Origin: an uncultured Rhodobacter sp.
Lineage (GTDB): Bacteria > Pseudomonadota > Alphaproteobacteria > Rhodobacterales > Rhodobacteraceae
Assembly (NCBI GenBank): GCA_937901435.1
Contig: CALGTJ010000461.1
Span: 1 to 12,921, forward strand
Length of the DNA stretch: 12,921 bases
Direction of reading: 5' to 3'
Shown here: in pieces, positions 1-7,709 of the stretch
Numbering within the stretch: position 1 is the stretch's first letter
How the letters are laid out: the number at the start of each line of letters is the position of its first letter
Notes under the pieces: model-generated
Database searches by the model: none
The model's input: the letters and a program-made list of their open reading frames with translations, nothing else
What the model was told of the DNA's origin: nothing
Position numbers and translations under genes: made by a program

Positions 1-230
1 CCGCGCACCTCTGGCGTGTCGTGGCTTGCCCCAAGGAACAGGGGCGTTTCAGGATCGCAAAGCGTCAAGATCGTGACCCCGGCAGCCACTGAGAGCGGCG
101 CAGGCGGCATTGCTCCGCCTACGGTCCAGATGTCACCGGGCCGCGCCATGGCCGTCATCACGGCGCGAAACGCATGGGCGGCGTCACGAGGCGCGTCGGC
201 AAATCCGCCGGTCAATGCTGTGGCCTGCAT
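1..230 (-). CDS. phnH: PhnH, carbon-phosphorus lyase core subunit (N-terminal part, cut by window edge)
   Basis: This is an open reading frame running off the left edge, about 76 codons from an ATG at 230-228. I translated it by hand. It begins MQATALTGGFADAP and contains AFRAVMTAMARPGDIW, then a Pro-rich stretch and LTLCDPETPLFL. That is the usual PhnH N-terminus: the 'GGF..P...AFR..M.AMARPG' pattern followed by the D-ETP segment. PhnH is part of the cytoplasmic PhnGHIJ core complex that converts alkylphosphonates to ribose-linked phosphonate intermediates for C-P bond cleavage. The ATG shares one base with the phnG stop (TGATG), so the two genes are translationally coupled. The rest of the operon (phnI, phnJ and others) is expected to the left. 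The C-terminal part cannot be assessed. Confidence 0.88.
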   Translation of the reverse strand, partial: MQATALTGGFADAPRDAAHAFRAVMTAMARPGDIWTVGGAMPPAPLSVAAGVTILTLCDPETPLFLGASHDTPEVR

Positions 231-685
231 CAGTCTTCTCCTCGCACCATCGTAAAGAAATCCACCTTGGTCGCCGCTGCCTTGGCCGCGCGGGTGTCTT
301 TGCGGGCCAGCATCGACGCGCGCAGGGGGGTCAGCACCTGCGCCTCGACACGCGCGGCGGCGTCGGTCTGCATCAGCGCATCGACCAGCGCGGCGGTGAG
401 GGCCTGAGTCTTGTCGCGCTCCTGAACATAGCCGTGGCCCACTGCGCCGCAGGTCAGTTTGACCGAGGCCCGCGTCACGGTCATCTCGCCCAGATTGAAC
501 GCAGCCCCAATGGCCCCGGCCCGTCCGCGTACCATGACGCCGCCAATTTCCGGCGCGCGCAACAGGTCATGGTCCGGGGTCTCTGCGAATGCCTGCCACA
601 GGGCCGCCAGATCGGCGGCGGGTGCCTTGGCCAGCAGGCCAAGCCAGGCTTTGCGCGCCGCGTTCGGATCGTTCATCATATTCAT
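230..685 (-). CDS. phnG: PhnG, carbon-phosphorus lyase core subunit
   Basis: A 151-residue protein, matching the usual PhnG length of about 150. The diagnostic core is present: ARKAWLGLLAKA at residues 10-21, LLRAPEIGGVMVRGRAGA near 41-58, FNLGEMTVTRASV near 63-75, and VGHGYVQERDK near 82-92. PhnG works with PhnH, PhnI and PhnL to attach the phosphonate to the ribose of a nucleotide triphosphate before PhnJ cleaves the C-P bond. The ATG at 685 is preferred because an AAGGTG ribosome-binding site lies about 5 nt upstream on the minus strand; internal ATGs at codons 3 and 4 are less well placed. It is the first gene of the leftward operon, overlaps phnH by one base, and is divergent from the hpa operon. 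The intergenic region carries a candidate Pho box and a HutC-type operator. Confidence 0.93.
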   Translation of the reverse strand: MNMMNDPNAARKAWLGLLAKAPAADLAALWQAFAETPDHDLLRAPEIGGVMVRGRAGAIGAAFNLGEMTVTRASVKLTCGAVGHGYVQERDKTQALTAALVDALMQTDAAARVEAQVLTPLRASMLARKDTRAAKAAATKVDFFTMVRGED

Positions 686-700
686 CTAGACACCTTTTTG

Positions 701-722
701 AGTTGTCTATACAACTAGACAA
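701..722. promoter_or_regulatory. Overlapping palindromes, candidate PhnF (GntR/HutC-type) operator
   Basis: Two perfect dyads interlock here: AGTTGT-N4-ACAACT (701-716) and TTGTCTA-N6-TAGACAA (703-722). A further CTAGACA copy lies at 686-692, 29 bp from the copy at 715-721. HutC-subfamily GntR repressors, which include PhnF, bind palindromes of the type TGGTNTANACCA, and the 703-714 core TTGTCTATACAA has that layout. The site lies just downstream of the best -10 box for phnG, at the expected transcription start, which suits a repressor. The regulator gene is not in the window, so assignment to PhnF is inference. Confidence 0.55.
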
Positions 723-750
723 TTTATAGAAGATGCAGCCGTGGGCGCAA
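723..750 (-). promoter_or_regulatory. Candidate phnG promoter
   Basis: On the minus strand, TATAAA at 728-723 makes a good -10 box. TTGCGC at 750-745 lies 16 bp upstream as a partial -35 box (3 of 6). Predicted transcription would start near 716, inside the palindromes at 701-722, and leave a leader of about 30 nt before the phnG ATG. The weak -35 fits a promoter that depends on an activator. This was read by eye only. Confidence 0.4.
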
Positions 751-760
751 TCCCTCGGGT

Positions 761-778
761 GTGAAATTTTGATGACAA
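761..778 (-). promoter_or_regulatory. Candidate Pho box (PhoB site) upstream of phnG
   Basis: Read on the minus strand, TTGTCAT-CAAA-ATTTCAC matches the Pho-box consensus CTGTCAT-AAAW-CTGTCAY at 14 of 18 positions: 6 of 7 in the first half-site, 3 of 4 in the spacer and 5 of 7 in the second. It sits about 10 bp upstream of the candidate -35 box and 76 bp upstream of the phnG start, in the correct orientation. PhoB control of phn operons under phosphate starvation is well known in other proteobacteria; its use here is inferred from position and match. Confidence 0.45.
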
Positions 779-886
779 TTACTGTTGGTGCCGGATCCAG
801 ACTGGGAGGTGGCGCGCAACGCGGGCGTCGTTTTTGATTGGTGAACGTGAACGGCGAATATTACCAACCCTTGTGCAGAAAAAAGA

Positions 887-923
887 TTGACTTGCGGCAA
901 ATTTTAATTAACAAAGCAAGTAA
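887..923. promoter_or_regulatory. Inverted repeat and -35-like box upstream of hpaF
   Basis: ACTTGC (890-895) and GCAAGT (916-921) form perfect 6-bp arms 20 bp apart, extending to 7 of 8 when the flanking TG/AA bases are counted. Between them lies an AT-rich stretch with the palindrome TTAATTAA at 904-911. A TTGACT -35-like box (887-892) overlaps the left arm, but no good -10 box follows at normal spacing. The element lies 17-53 bp upstream of the hpaF ATG in the most AT-rich part of this intergenic region. A regulator-binding site for the hpa operon is likely; which regulator is unknown. Confidence 0.35.
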
Positions 924-939
924 TGTGAGGGGGAGGCTG

Positions 940-1328
940 ATGCCACATTTTCAGATCGACTATTCACCCAACCTTGAGACGCGGCTGGATTTGGGCGGAC
1001 TTTTGGTGGTGATCCGTGACGCGGCGGTGGAAACGGGTGTTTTCCCGACGGCCGGGATCCGCATTCGCGCGACGCCCTGCGCCTATGTGGTGATGGCCGA
1101 TGGCAATCCCGATCATGCCTTTCTGGACCTCTCGGTCCGGTTGCGCGGCGGGCGCACGCTAGCGGCGCGCAAAGCGGCCGCCGCGACGATCTTTGCCGCG
1201 ATCGAGGCCTATTGCGCGCAGGTGATGGCCAGTTCATCCCTGATGCTGTCGATGGAAATGCGCGACATCGACCCAGAGCTAAGCCCAAAGGCCAGTTCGA
1301 TCAGAGACTACCTGCCCGGAGACATGCA

Positions 1329-1332
<4 letters not shown>
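940..1332 (+). CDS. hpaF: 5-carboxymethyl-2-hydroxymuconate isomerase (HpaF)
   Basis: A 130-residue tautomerase-superfamily protein, close to the roughly 126 residues of E. coli HpaF. It isomerises 5-carboxymethyl-2-hydroxymuconate to 5-oxopent-3-ene-1,2,5-tricarboxylate, the step after HpaE. The start at 940 gives MPHFQIDYSPNLE; after Met removal, Pro becomes the N-terminal catalytic base typical of the superfamily. The segments TGVFPTAGIRIR (about 32-43), VMADG-N-PDHAFLDL and the GRTLAARKAAA stretch align well with the enterobacterial enzyme. A strong GGGGGAGG ribosome-binding site lies 6 nt upstream. The same frame stays open upstream to 838, but an N-terminal extension would bury the catalytic proline, so it is rejected. 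The gene is the first of the hpa operon, and its stop overlaps the hpaE start (ATGA). Confidence 0.93.
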
Positions 1333-2834
<1,502 letters not shown>

Positions 2835-2846
2835 GGGAGGAAAGAC

Positions 2847-3827
2847 ATGCCAATTCCAGCCGCTAACCTGAACCCGCCGTTCAACATCGTCCGCCTCAGC
2901 CATGTCGAGTTTCGCGTCACAGATCTGGCGTGGTCGCGCGCCTATTACGTCGACACGCTGGGCCTGCAAGTGACGTTCGAGGATGCCACCCATATCTACC
3001 TGCGCGCCATGGAAGAGCGCGGCCATCACTGTTTGATCCTGAAAAAAGCGGCTGAGGCGTCCGTTGGGGTTCTGGGCTTCAAACTCTGGTCAGAGGAGGA
3101 TCTGGATCGCGCCGAGGCGTGGTTTCAGGCGCGCGATTTGCCGACCGAGTGGATCGAGCGCCCCTTTATGGGCCGGGTCTTGGCAACCCGCGATCCGATG
3201 GGCATCCCGTTGGAATTCTACGCGAAAATGGACCGGCTGGAGCCGATCCACCAGAAATACAAGCTTTATCGTGGTGTCAAACCCCTGCGGATCGACCATT
3301 TCAACATGTTTAGCCCGAATGTGGATGCCAGCGTTGAATTTTATGGCGACATGGGCTTTCGCGTGACGGAATATACGGCGGACGAGGACACCGGACGGTC
3401 CTGGGCCGCGTGGATGCACCGCAAGGGCGGTGTCCATGACGTGGCCTTCACCAATGGCACCGGGCCGCGCCTGCATCACCTCGCCTTTTGGGTGCCCACC
3501 CCGCTGAACATCATCGACCTGCTCGATCTGATGAGCACGACTGGCTATGTCACCAACATCGAACGCGGCCCCGGACGGCATGGCATTTCCAACGCGTTTT
3601 TTCTGTATATCCGCGATCAGGACGGGCATCGGACAGAGATCTATTGTTCGGATTACCAGACCATCGACCCGGATCACGAGCCGATCAAATGGGATCTGAA
3701 AGACCCGCAGCGTCAAACGCTGTGGGGAGCCCCGGCGCCGCGCAGTTGGTTTGAACTGGGATCTGTGTTTGAGGGGACAGAGGTCAGCGAAAGCGATCTG
3801 AAAGCCCAGCCGATTATCGCGCCATAA
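2847..3827 (+). CDS. hpaD: 3,4-dihydroxyphenylacetate (homoprotocatechuate) 2,3-dioxygenase, type I extradiol
   Basis: A 326-residue two-domain vicinal-oxygen-chelate enzyme that opens homoprotocatechuate next to the diol, producing 5-carboxymethyl-2-hydroxymuconate semialdehyde. It resembles the Brevibacterium/Arthrobacter type I enzymes, not the type III HpaD of E. coli. Metal ligands are His151 (DHFN), His211 (HHLAF) and Glu264 (RTEIY). Second-sphere residues known from Brevibacterium HPCD are all kept at a constant offset of 3-4: Asn153, Trp189, acid-base His197 (VHDVAF), Arg240, His245 and Tyr254. The first domain (residues about 14-127) lacks ligands, as in the family. Whether the metal is Fe(II) or Mn(II) cannot be told from sequence. 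The start at 2847 follows a GGGAGGA ribosome-binding site, 12 bp after hpaE. Confidence 0.95.
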   Translation: MPIPAANLNPPFNIVRLSHVEFRVTDLAWSRAYYVDTLGLQVTFEDATHIYLRAMEERGHHCLILKKAAEASVGVLGFKLWSEEDLDRAEAWFQARDLPTEWIERPFMGRVLATRDPMGIPLEFYAKMDRLEPIHQKYKLYRGVKPLRIDHFNMFSPNVDASVEFYGDMGFRVTEYTADEDTGRSWAAWMHRKGGVHDVAFTNGTGPRLHHLAFWVPTPLNIIDLLDLMSTTGYVTNIERGPGRHGISNAFFLYIRDQDGHRTEIYCSDYQTIDPDHEPIKWDLKDPQRQTLWGAPAPRSWFELGSVFEGTEVSESDLKAQPIIAP

Positions 3828-3838
3828 GGATTAAACAT

Positions 3839-4693
3839 ATGAAGTTTGCAACATTTACGGTGGATGGCGCGCAGCATTACGGTGCTGTCGCAGAGGGTGG
3901 TGTGATCGCGCTGTCGGGTGACTTCCCGCAGTGGGCTACCATGCGCGATGTGGTTGAAAATGATGGGTTTTCCGCCTTGGCCGCAGCGGCAGAGGGGCGT
4001 TCTGTGACCCATGCCGATGGCAGCTTTCGCTGGGATATCCCCGTGCCCAACCCGGAAAAGATCATTTGCGTCGGTGTCAATTTCCCCGACCGCAACGCCG
4101 AGTACAAAGACGGGCAAGAGGCCCCGCCGAATATGTCCCTGTTCATCCGCTTTCCAAGGTCGTTTGTCGGGCACGAGACGCCCCTGACCCGCCCGCCGGA
4201 AACGCCGCAACTGGATTACGAGGGCGAGATCGCCATCGTTATCGGCAAGGGCGGTCGGCGGATCCCTCAGGCTGACGCGCTGGGCCATATCGCGGCGCTG
4301 ACCCTGTGCAACGAAGGCACCCTGCGCGACTGGGTGCGGCACGCGAAATTCAACGTGACGCAAGGCAAGAATTGGGACGGATCTGGTGCGATGGGGCCTT
4401 GGCTGGTGCCGTTCACGCAGGAGGCGCAGATCACGCAGGCCGGGCTGGAGGCGCGGGTGAATGGCGAGGTCCGCCAAAAGGACAACACCGCGCGGATGCT
4501 GTTTCCGGTCGCACGCCAGATCGCCTATATCTCGACCTTCACGACGCTGGTGCCCGGCGATATCATCGTCACAGGTACGCCGACGGGCGCGGGCGCGCGC
4601 TTTGATCCACCGATCTGGCTGGTGCCCGGCGATGTGATCGAGGTCGAGGCCGATGGCATCGGCATTTTGCGCAACGGAGTGGTGGACGAATGA
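3839..4693 (+). CDS. Fumarylacetoacetate-hydrolase-fold protein, probable 5-oxopent-3-ene-1,2,5-tricarboxylate decarboxylase (HpaG role)
   Basis: A 284-residue protein with one FAH domain (from about residue 70) after a short N-terminal domain. By position it should fill the HpaG/HpcE step, decarboxylating the tricarboxylate from HpaF to 2-oxohept-3-enedioate. The E. coli protein has two fused FAH domains; this has one. Metal ligands Glu128 and Glu130 are present (DYEGEIAIVIGK). The third ligand, usually Asp in a NDxxxRD motif, is Glu159 (CNEGTLRDW), and the usual active-site His of LNYxxH is Arg85 (VNFPDRNAEY), while Glu88 is kept. It therefore belongs to a divergent FAH subfamily and the exact reaction is inferred from the operon. 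The ribosome-binding site TAAGGA overlaps the hpaD stop, and the 3' end overlaps hpaH (ATGA). Confidence 0.82.
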   Translation: MKFATFTVDGAQHYGAVAEGGVIALSGDFPQWATMRDVVENDGFSALAAAAEGRSVTHADGSFRWDIPVPNPEKIICVGVNFPDRNAEYKDGQEAPPNMSLFIRFPRSFVGHETPLTRPPETPQLDYEGEIAIVIGKGGRRIPQADALGHIAALTLCNEGTLRDWVRHAKFNVTQGKNWDGSGAMGPWLVPFTQEAQITQAGLEARVNGEVRQKDNTARMLFPVARQIAYISTFTTLVPGDIIVTGTPTGAGARFDPPIWLVPGDVIEVEADGIGILRNGVVDE

Positions 4694-5490
4694 CCCCGGA
4701 CCAGATCACAGCCGCCGCCGAGATGCTGTTTCAGGCGGAACAAACCGGCCAGCAATGCGGCTTGCTGAGCCTTGCCTATCCCGAGATGACGCTGGACGAC
4801 GCCTATGCGGTGCAGACTGCACTTGTTGCGCAAAAGACCGCTGCCGGGGCCAAAGTCATCGGCTGGAAGATCGGCCTGACCAGCCGCGCGATGCAGCAGG
4901 CGCTGAACATCACCACACCGGATTCGGGCGTTTTGCTGGATCATATGCTGTTCCAGACGGGCGATGTGATCCCGGCGGGACGGTTCATTCAGCCAAGGAT
5001 CGAGGCAGAGATCGCCTTTGTGATGAAGTCCGACCTTCGCGGGGCGCAAGTTACGCGCGATGATGTCATCGCCGCCACCGACTATGTCGCTCCCTCGTTA
5101 GAGATCCTCGATACCCGCATGCTGCGCGCTGACCCCGCGACAGGTAAGGCGCGCATTATCGTGGATACGGTCGCGGACAACGCTGCCAATGCGGGGATCG
5201 TCTTGGGCGCTGAACGGCACGCCATTGACGCGGTTGACCTGCGCTGGGCCGGGGCGATCCTGAAACGCGATGGCGTGGTCGAAGAGACCGGTCTTGGCGC
5301 GGCGGTGCTGGATGATCCGGTGACGGGCATTCTGTGGCTGGTGCATCGTCTGGCGCAATATGGCGCGGGGCTGTCGGCGGGCGAAGTGGTTCTGTCCGGC
5401 TCTTTTATCCGCCCGGTCGAGGCCCCCTCTGGCAGCGTGTTCGAGGCCGACTTTGGCGCCTTCGGTCGCGTCGATCTGACATTTGCATAA
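4690..5490 (+). CDS. hpaH: 2-oxo-hept-4-ene-1,7-dioate hydratase (HpaH)
   Basis: A 266-residue member of the MhpD/HpcG hydratase family, essentially the E. coli HpcG length. It adds water to 2-oxohept-4-enedioate to give 4-hydroxy-2-oxoheptanedioate. Conserved features are the N-terminal YPEMTLDDAYAVQ (30-42), GWKIGLTS (58-65) with the family Lys60, DSGVLLDHM (78-86), and the metal-binding PRIEAEIAFVM (102-112) giving Glu105 and Glu107. Glu137 in SLEILDTR is the likely third ligand. The VADNAANAGIVLG segment is also typical. Translation is coupled to the upstream FAH gene through ATGA; hpaI follows after 9 bp. Confidence is high from sequence and context together. Confidence 0.94.
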   Translation: MTPDQITAAAEMLFQAEQTGQQCGLLSLAYPEMTLDDAYAVQTALVAQKTAAGAKVIGWKIGLTSRAMQQALNITTPDSGVLLDHMLFQTGDVIPAGRFIQPRIEAEIAFVMKSDLRGAQVTRDDVIAATDYVAPSLEILDTRMLRADPATGKARIIVDTVADNAANAGIVLGAERHAIDAVDLRWAGAILKRDGVVEETGLGAAVLDDPVTGILWLVHRLAQYGAGLSAGEVVLSGSFIRPVEAPSGSVFEADFGAFGRVDLTFA

Positions 5491-5499
5491 GGAGATCCG

Positions 5500-6267
5500 A
5501 TGCCTGCTCCGATAAATACGCTAAAGGCCCGGCTTGCGGCGGGCGAGGTCCTGCATGGCTGCTGGATCGGGATGGCTGATGGCTATGTCATTGAAATCTC
5601 TGCAAGTGCCGGTTTTGATTGGCTGCTGATTGACGGCGAACATGCGCCTAATGACGTGCGGTCCTTGTCTGATCAGTTGGCCCGCGTGCTGCCCAGCAAC
5701 AGCGCGCCTGTGGTACGCCCCGTCGATGATGACCCGGCAAAGATCAAGCAGATGCTGGACATCGGCGCGCAGACCCTGCTGATCCCGATGATCGAGAGCG
5801 CCGAGCAGGCGCGGCGGGCCTATCGCGCGACGCGCTATCCGCCAGAGGGCACGCGCGGGGTAGGATCGGCACTGGCGCGGGCCTCGGGGTTTGCCGCAAT
5901 CCCGGATTATCTGGTCACGGCCAATGCCCAGATCTGCGTGCTGCTGCAGATCGAGAGCCGCGCCGGATTGGCGGCTCTGGACGAGATCGCAGAGGTCGAG
6001 GGGATTGACGGGCTGTTCATCGGGCCGTCCGATCTGGCCACGGACATGGGCTATCCGGGCCAACCCAACGCGCCCGAAGTACGCGCGGCTGTGCTGGATG
6101 GTGTATCGCGCATTCGTGCCGCTGGATTGAGCGCGGGGGTCTTGTCTGCTGATCCGACCTATATCGAGGCTTGCAAAGAGGCGGGTGCGAATTTCGTTGG
6201 CGTCGGGATTGACGTGACGCTGTTTGCCGGGGCGATGCGCAAGCTGGCCGGGACGTATTGCAAATAG
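5500..6267 (+). CDS. hpaI: 4-hydroxy-2-oxoheptane-1,7-dioate aldolase (HpaI)
   Basis: A 255-residue class II pyruvate aldolase of the HpcH/HpaI family, closely similar to E. coli HpaI along its length. It splits 4-hydroxy-2-oxoheptanedioate into pyruvate and succinic semialdehyde, ending the meta pathway. Active-site residues match at a constant +3 offset from E. coli HpaI: Asp45 and His48 (LLIDGEHAPN), Arg73 (VVRP), Asp87, metal ligands Glu152 (LQIE) and Asp178 (GPSD). The RGVGSALARAS stretch (119-129) is also diagnostic. An AAGGAGAT ribosome-binding site overlaps the hpaH stop. It is the last gene of the hpa operon; a 175-bp gap with a possible weak terminator follows. No succinic semialdehyde dehydrogenase follows, so that function must be encoded elsewhere. 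Confidence 0.95.
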   Translation: MPAPINTLKARLAAGEVLHGCWIGMADGYVIEISASAGFDWLLIDGEHAPNDVRSLSDQLARVLPSNSAPVVRPVDDDPAKIKQMLDIGAQTLLIPMIESAEQARRAYRATRYPPEGTRGVGSALARASGFAAIPDYLVTANAQICVLLQIESRAGLAALDEIAEVEGIDGLFIGPSDLATDMGYPGQPNAPEVRAAVLDGVSRIRAAGLSAGVLSADPTYIEACKEAGANFVGVGIDVTLFAGAMRKLAGTYCK

Positions 6268-6268
6268 C

Positions 6269-6296
6269 GCAGGCGGGCTGTCTTGTTAACCCCTGC
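6269..6296 (+). terminator. Possible weak terminator hairpin after hpaI
   Basis: GCAGG (6269-6273) pairs with CCTGC (6292-6296). The stem extends by two more G-C pairs if C6274 is bulged, leaving a loop of about 13 nt. It starts two bases after the hpaI stop. The downstream ATCATTT is a poor U-tract, so efficient termination is doubtful, and read-through into the next operon is possible. Confidence 0.25.
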
Positions 6297-6306
6297 ATCA
6301 TTTCAG

Positions 6307-6340
6307 TTGCACTGATCACGATATAGTTATACCTCATATC
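6307..6340 (+). promoter_or_regulatory. Candidate promoter and imperfect dyad upstream of the hydroxycinnamate operon
   Basis: This is an AT-rich island in the 175-bp gap before the crotonase gene. TTGCAC (6307-6312) is a reasonable -35 box; TATAGT (6322-6327) resembles a -10 box, but the spacing is too short for the pair. GATAT (6320-6324) and ATATC (6336-6340) are the arms of an imperfect 21-bp dyad across the same place. MarR repressors often bind such AT-rich dyads over their own operon's promoter, and a marR gene is second in this operon. That link is inference. The rest of the gap holds purine-rich runs that resemble ribosome-binding sites at 6350-6365 and no gene. Confidence 0.35.
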
Positions 6341-6442
6341 TAATTTCTGTGGGAGGAGATCGGGAGAGCCACGCGTATCAAACGCCGTTTCGCCCTCCTG
6401 TCCTGTCGCCACACAACGCTTACCTCCGGCCCGGGAGAAACC

Positions 6443-7213
6443 ATGACCGACGCGCCCATCCTGAAAATAGACATCGATGGCGATATTGCCGTGCTGACCA
6501 TGAACCGACCCGGCAAGCGCAACGCCATGAATGCCGGGCTGATGTATCAGATCGATGCGTTTTTCAGCGCCCCGCTCGAGGGGGTCAAGGTCGCCGTGAT
6601 GACCGGAACGGACGGGCACTATTGCTCTGGCCTCGATCTGGCCGAACATGTGTCGCGGGATGCCGAGGGCACGATGCGCCATTCGCGGGCGTGGCACGGG
6701 GTGATGGACCGCATCCAATACGGCGGGCTGCCGGTGGTGTCGGCCATGTTTGGCGCGGTGATCGGGGGCGGGTTGGAACTGGCGACGGCGACCCATGTGC
6801 GCATTGCCGAACCCTCGACCATCTTTCAACTGCCAGAGGGGCGGCGCGGGATCTTTGTCGGGGGCGGGGCCTCTGTGCGGGTCGGGCGCATTCTGGGCGC
6901 GGATCGCATGATCGAGATGATGCTGACCGGGCGCAAATACGACGCGACCGAGGGAAAGGCGCTGGGCCTGACCCATTACGCGGTGGCAGAGGGAGAGGCC
7001 CTGCCGCTGGCGATGGATCTGGCGCGCAAGATTGCCGCAAATGCGCCGCTGTCCAACTATATCATGATCCAGGCCCTGTCGCGGATCGAGGATATGTCAA
7101 AGGCCGATGGTCTGTTCACCGAAAGCCTCTGCGCGGCCGTCACCCAAACCAGCCCGGATGCGGTTGAGGGGTTGCAAGCCTTTCTGCAAAAACGCAATCC
7201 GACTTTTGGGTAA
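6443..7213 (+). CDS. Crotonase-family enoyl-CoA hydratase, probable p-hydroxycinnamoyl-CoA hydratase
   Basis: A 256-residue crotonase of typical length. The oxyanion-hole segments are CSGLDL (61-66) and the GGG at 108-110. Both classical hydratase acids are kept: Glu112 in GGGLELA and Glu132 in QLPEGRRG, equivalent to Glu144 and Glu164 of rat enoyl-CoA hydratase. In hydroxycinnamoyl-CoA hydratase-lyase (Ech/HCHL) the first position is Ser, so the sequence argues for simple hydration of feruloyl- or coumaroyl-CoA to the beta-hydroxy thioester and against direct vanillin release. The PEGRRGIFVGGGASVRVGR stretch marks a subfamily that I associate with hydroxycinnamate clusters. The start at 6443 has a GGGAGA ribosome-binding site about 5 nt upstream. 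It is the first gene of its operon; marR starts 4 bp after its stop. The substrate is inferred from fcs. Confidence 0.85.
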   Translation: MTDAPILKIDIDGDIAVLTMNRPGKRNAMNAGLMYQIDAFFSAPLEGVKVAVMTGTDGHYCSGLDLAEHVSRDAEGTMRHSRAWHGVMDRIQYGGLPVVSAMFGAVIGGGLELATATHVRIAEPSTIFQLPEGRRGIFVGGGASVRVGRILGADRMIEMMLTGRKYDATEGKALGLTHYAVAEGEALPLAMDLARKIAANAPLSNYIMIQALSRIEDMSKADGLFTESLCAAVTQTSPDAVEGLQAFLQKRNPTFG

Positions 7214-7217
7214 GAGC

Positions 7218-7709
7218 ATGACCAAGACCGTGCCAAACGCTGCCCCCGGAACAGAGGTTCTTAATGTGTCAGACCACACATTGCGGGGGCTTTTGGGCTA
7301 TAACATCAAGCGCGCTTTCAACGTCATGCAGAGCGATCTGAACCGGGCGCTCAAGCCGCATGATCTGCGCATGATTACCTTCACGGCGCTGGTCCTGATC
7401 GTTGACAATCCCGGCCTGCGCCAATCGCAACTGGCGGACGCGCTGGCGATAGAGCGGCCCAATCTGGTGGTCATCATTGACGAGCTGGAAGCGCGCGAGC
7501 TGATCACGCGCGACCGCGTGCCCACGGATCGGCGCGCCTATTCCTTGCAGGTGACCTTGGCGGGGCGGCAGGTTTACAATGCTGCGCTGCGCGATGTTCA
7601 GGCCCATGAGGCTTGTCTGTTAAGCGGGCTTGGCGCGGCAGACCGGGCAAGGGTGATTGCGGCGATGCAAGTGATCGAACAGGTCCGCGACAGGAGAGCG
7701 ACCACATGA
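7218..7709 (+). CDS. MarR-family transcriptional regulator (HcaR/CouR-like)
   Basis: A 163-residue winged-helix regulator. The helix-turn-helix spans about residues 66-94, with the recognition helix at about 79-92 (ERPNLVVIIDELEA). The wing carries the MarR signature DRVPTDRRAYSLQVT (99-113) with Asp104, Arg105 and Arg106. An N-terminal arm of about 20 residues precedes the dimerisation helix. Such regulators usually repress hydroxycinnamate genes and release DNA on binding the CoA thioester, as described for CouR of Rhodopseudomonas and HcaR of Acinetobacter; that role here is inferred from its place between the hydratase and the ligase. E. coli HpaR, controller of the hpa meta operon, is also MarR-type, so control of the upstream operon is an alternative. 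The start at 7218 lies 4 bp after the crotonase stop; the 3' end overlaps fcs (ATGA). Confidence 0.88.
   Translation: MTKTVPNAAPGTEVLNVSDHTLRGLLGYNIKRAFNVMQSDLNRALKPHDLRMITFTALVLIVDNPGLRQSQLADALAIERPNLVVIIDELEARELITRDRVPTDRRAYSLQVTLAGRQVYNAALRDVQAHEACLLSGLGAADRARVIAAMQVIEQVRDRRATT

Noticed and set aside
838..939. N-terminal extension of hpaF from an upstream TTG
   Set aside because: HpaF needs Pro immediately after the initiator Met as catalytic base; the ATG at 940 has a strong ribosome-binding site and gives the normal length.
3825..3841. Shared TAAGGATTA start context of the FAH gene and the amidohydrolase gene (9512-9528)
   Set aside because: It is explained by a stop codon overlapping a normal AAGGA ribosome-binding site; two cases are not evidence of special control.
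6350..6442. Small leader peptide or attenuator before the crotonase gene, suggested by ribosome-binding-like purine runs
   Set aside because: No ATG-started short frame with suitable spacing or a convincing alternative hairpin pair was found; the pairings seen are short and weak.
6017..6976. A 319-codon minus-strand frame spanning the hpaI end, the gap and the crotonase start
   Set aside because: It crosses the candidate promoter region and two real genes, is rich in Arg, His and Pro as shadow frames are, and matches no family I know.
6443..7213. Calling the crotonase Ech (feruloyl-CoA hydratase-lyase)
   Set aside because: The Ser that marks the lyase is Glu112 here, and no vanillin dehydrogenase accompanies it.
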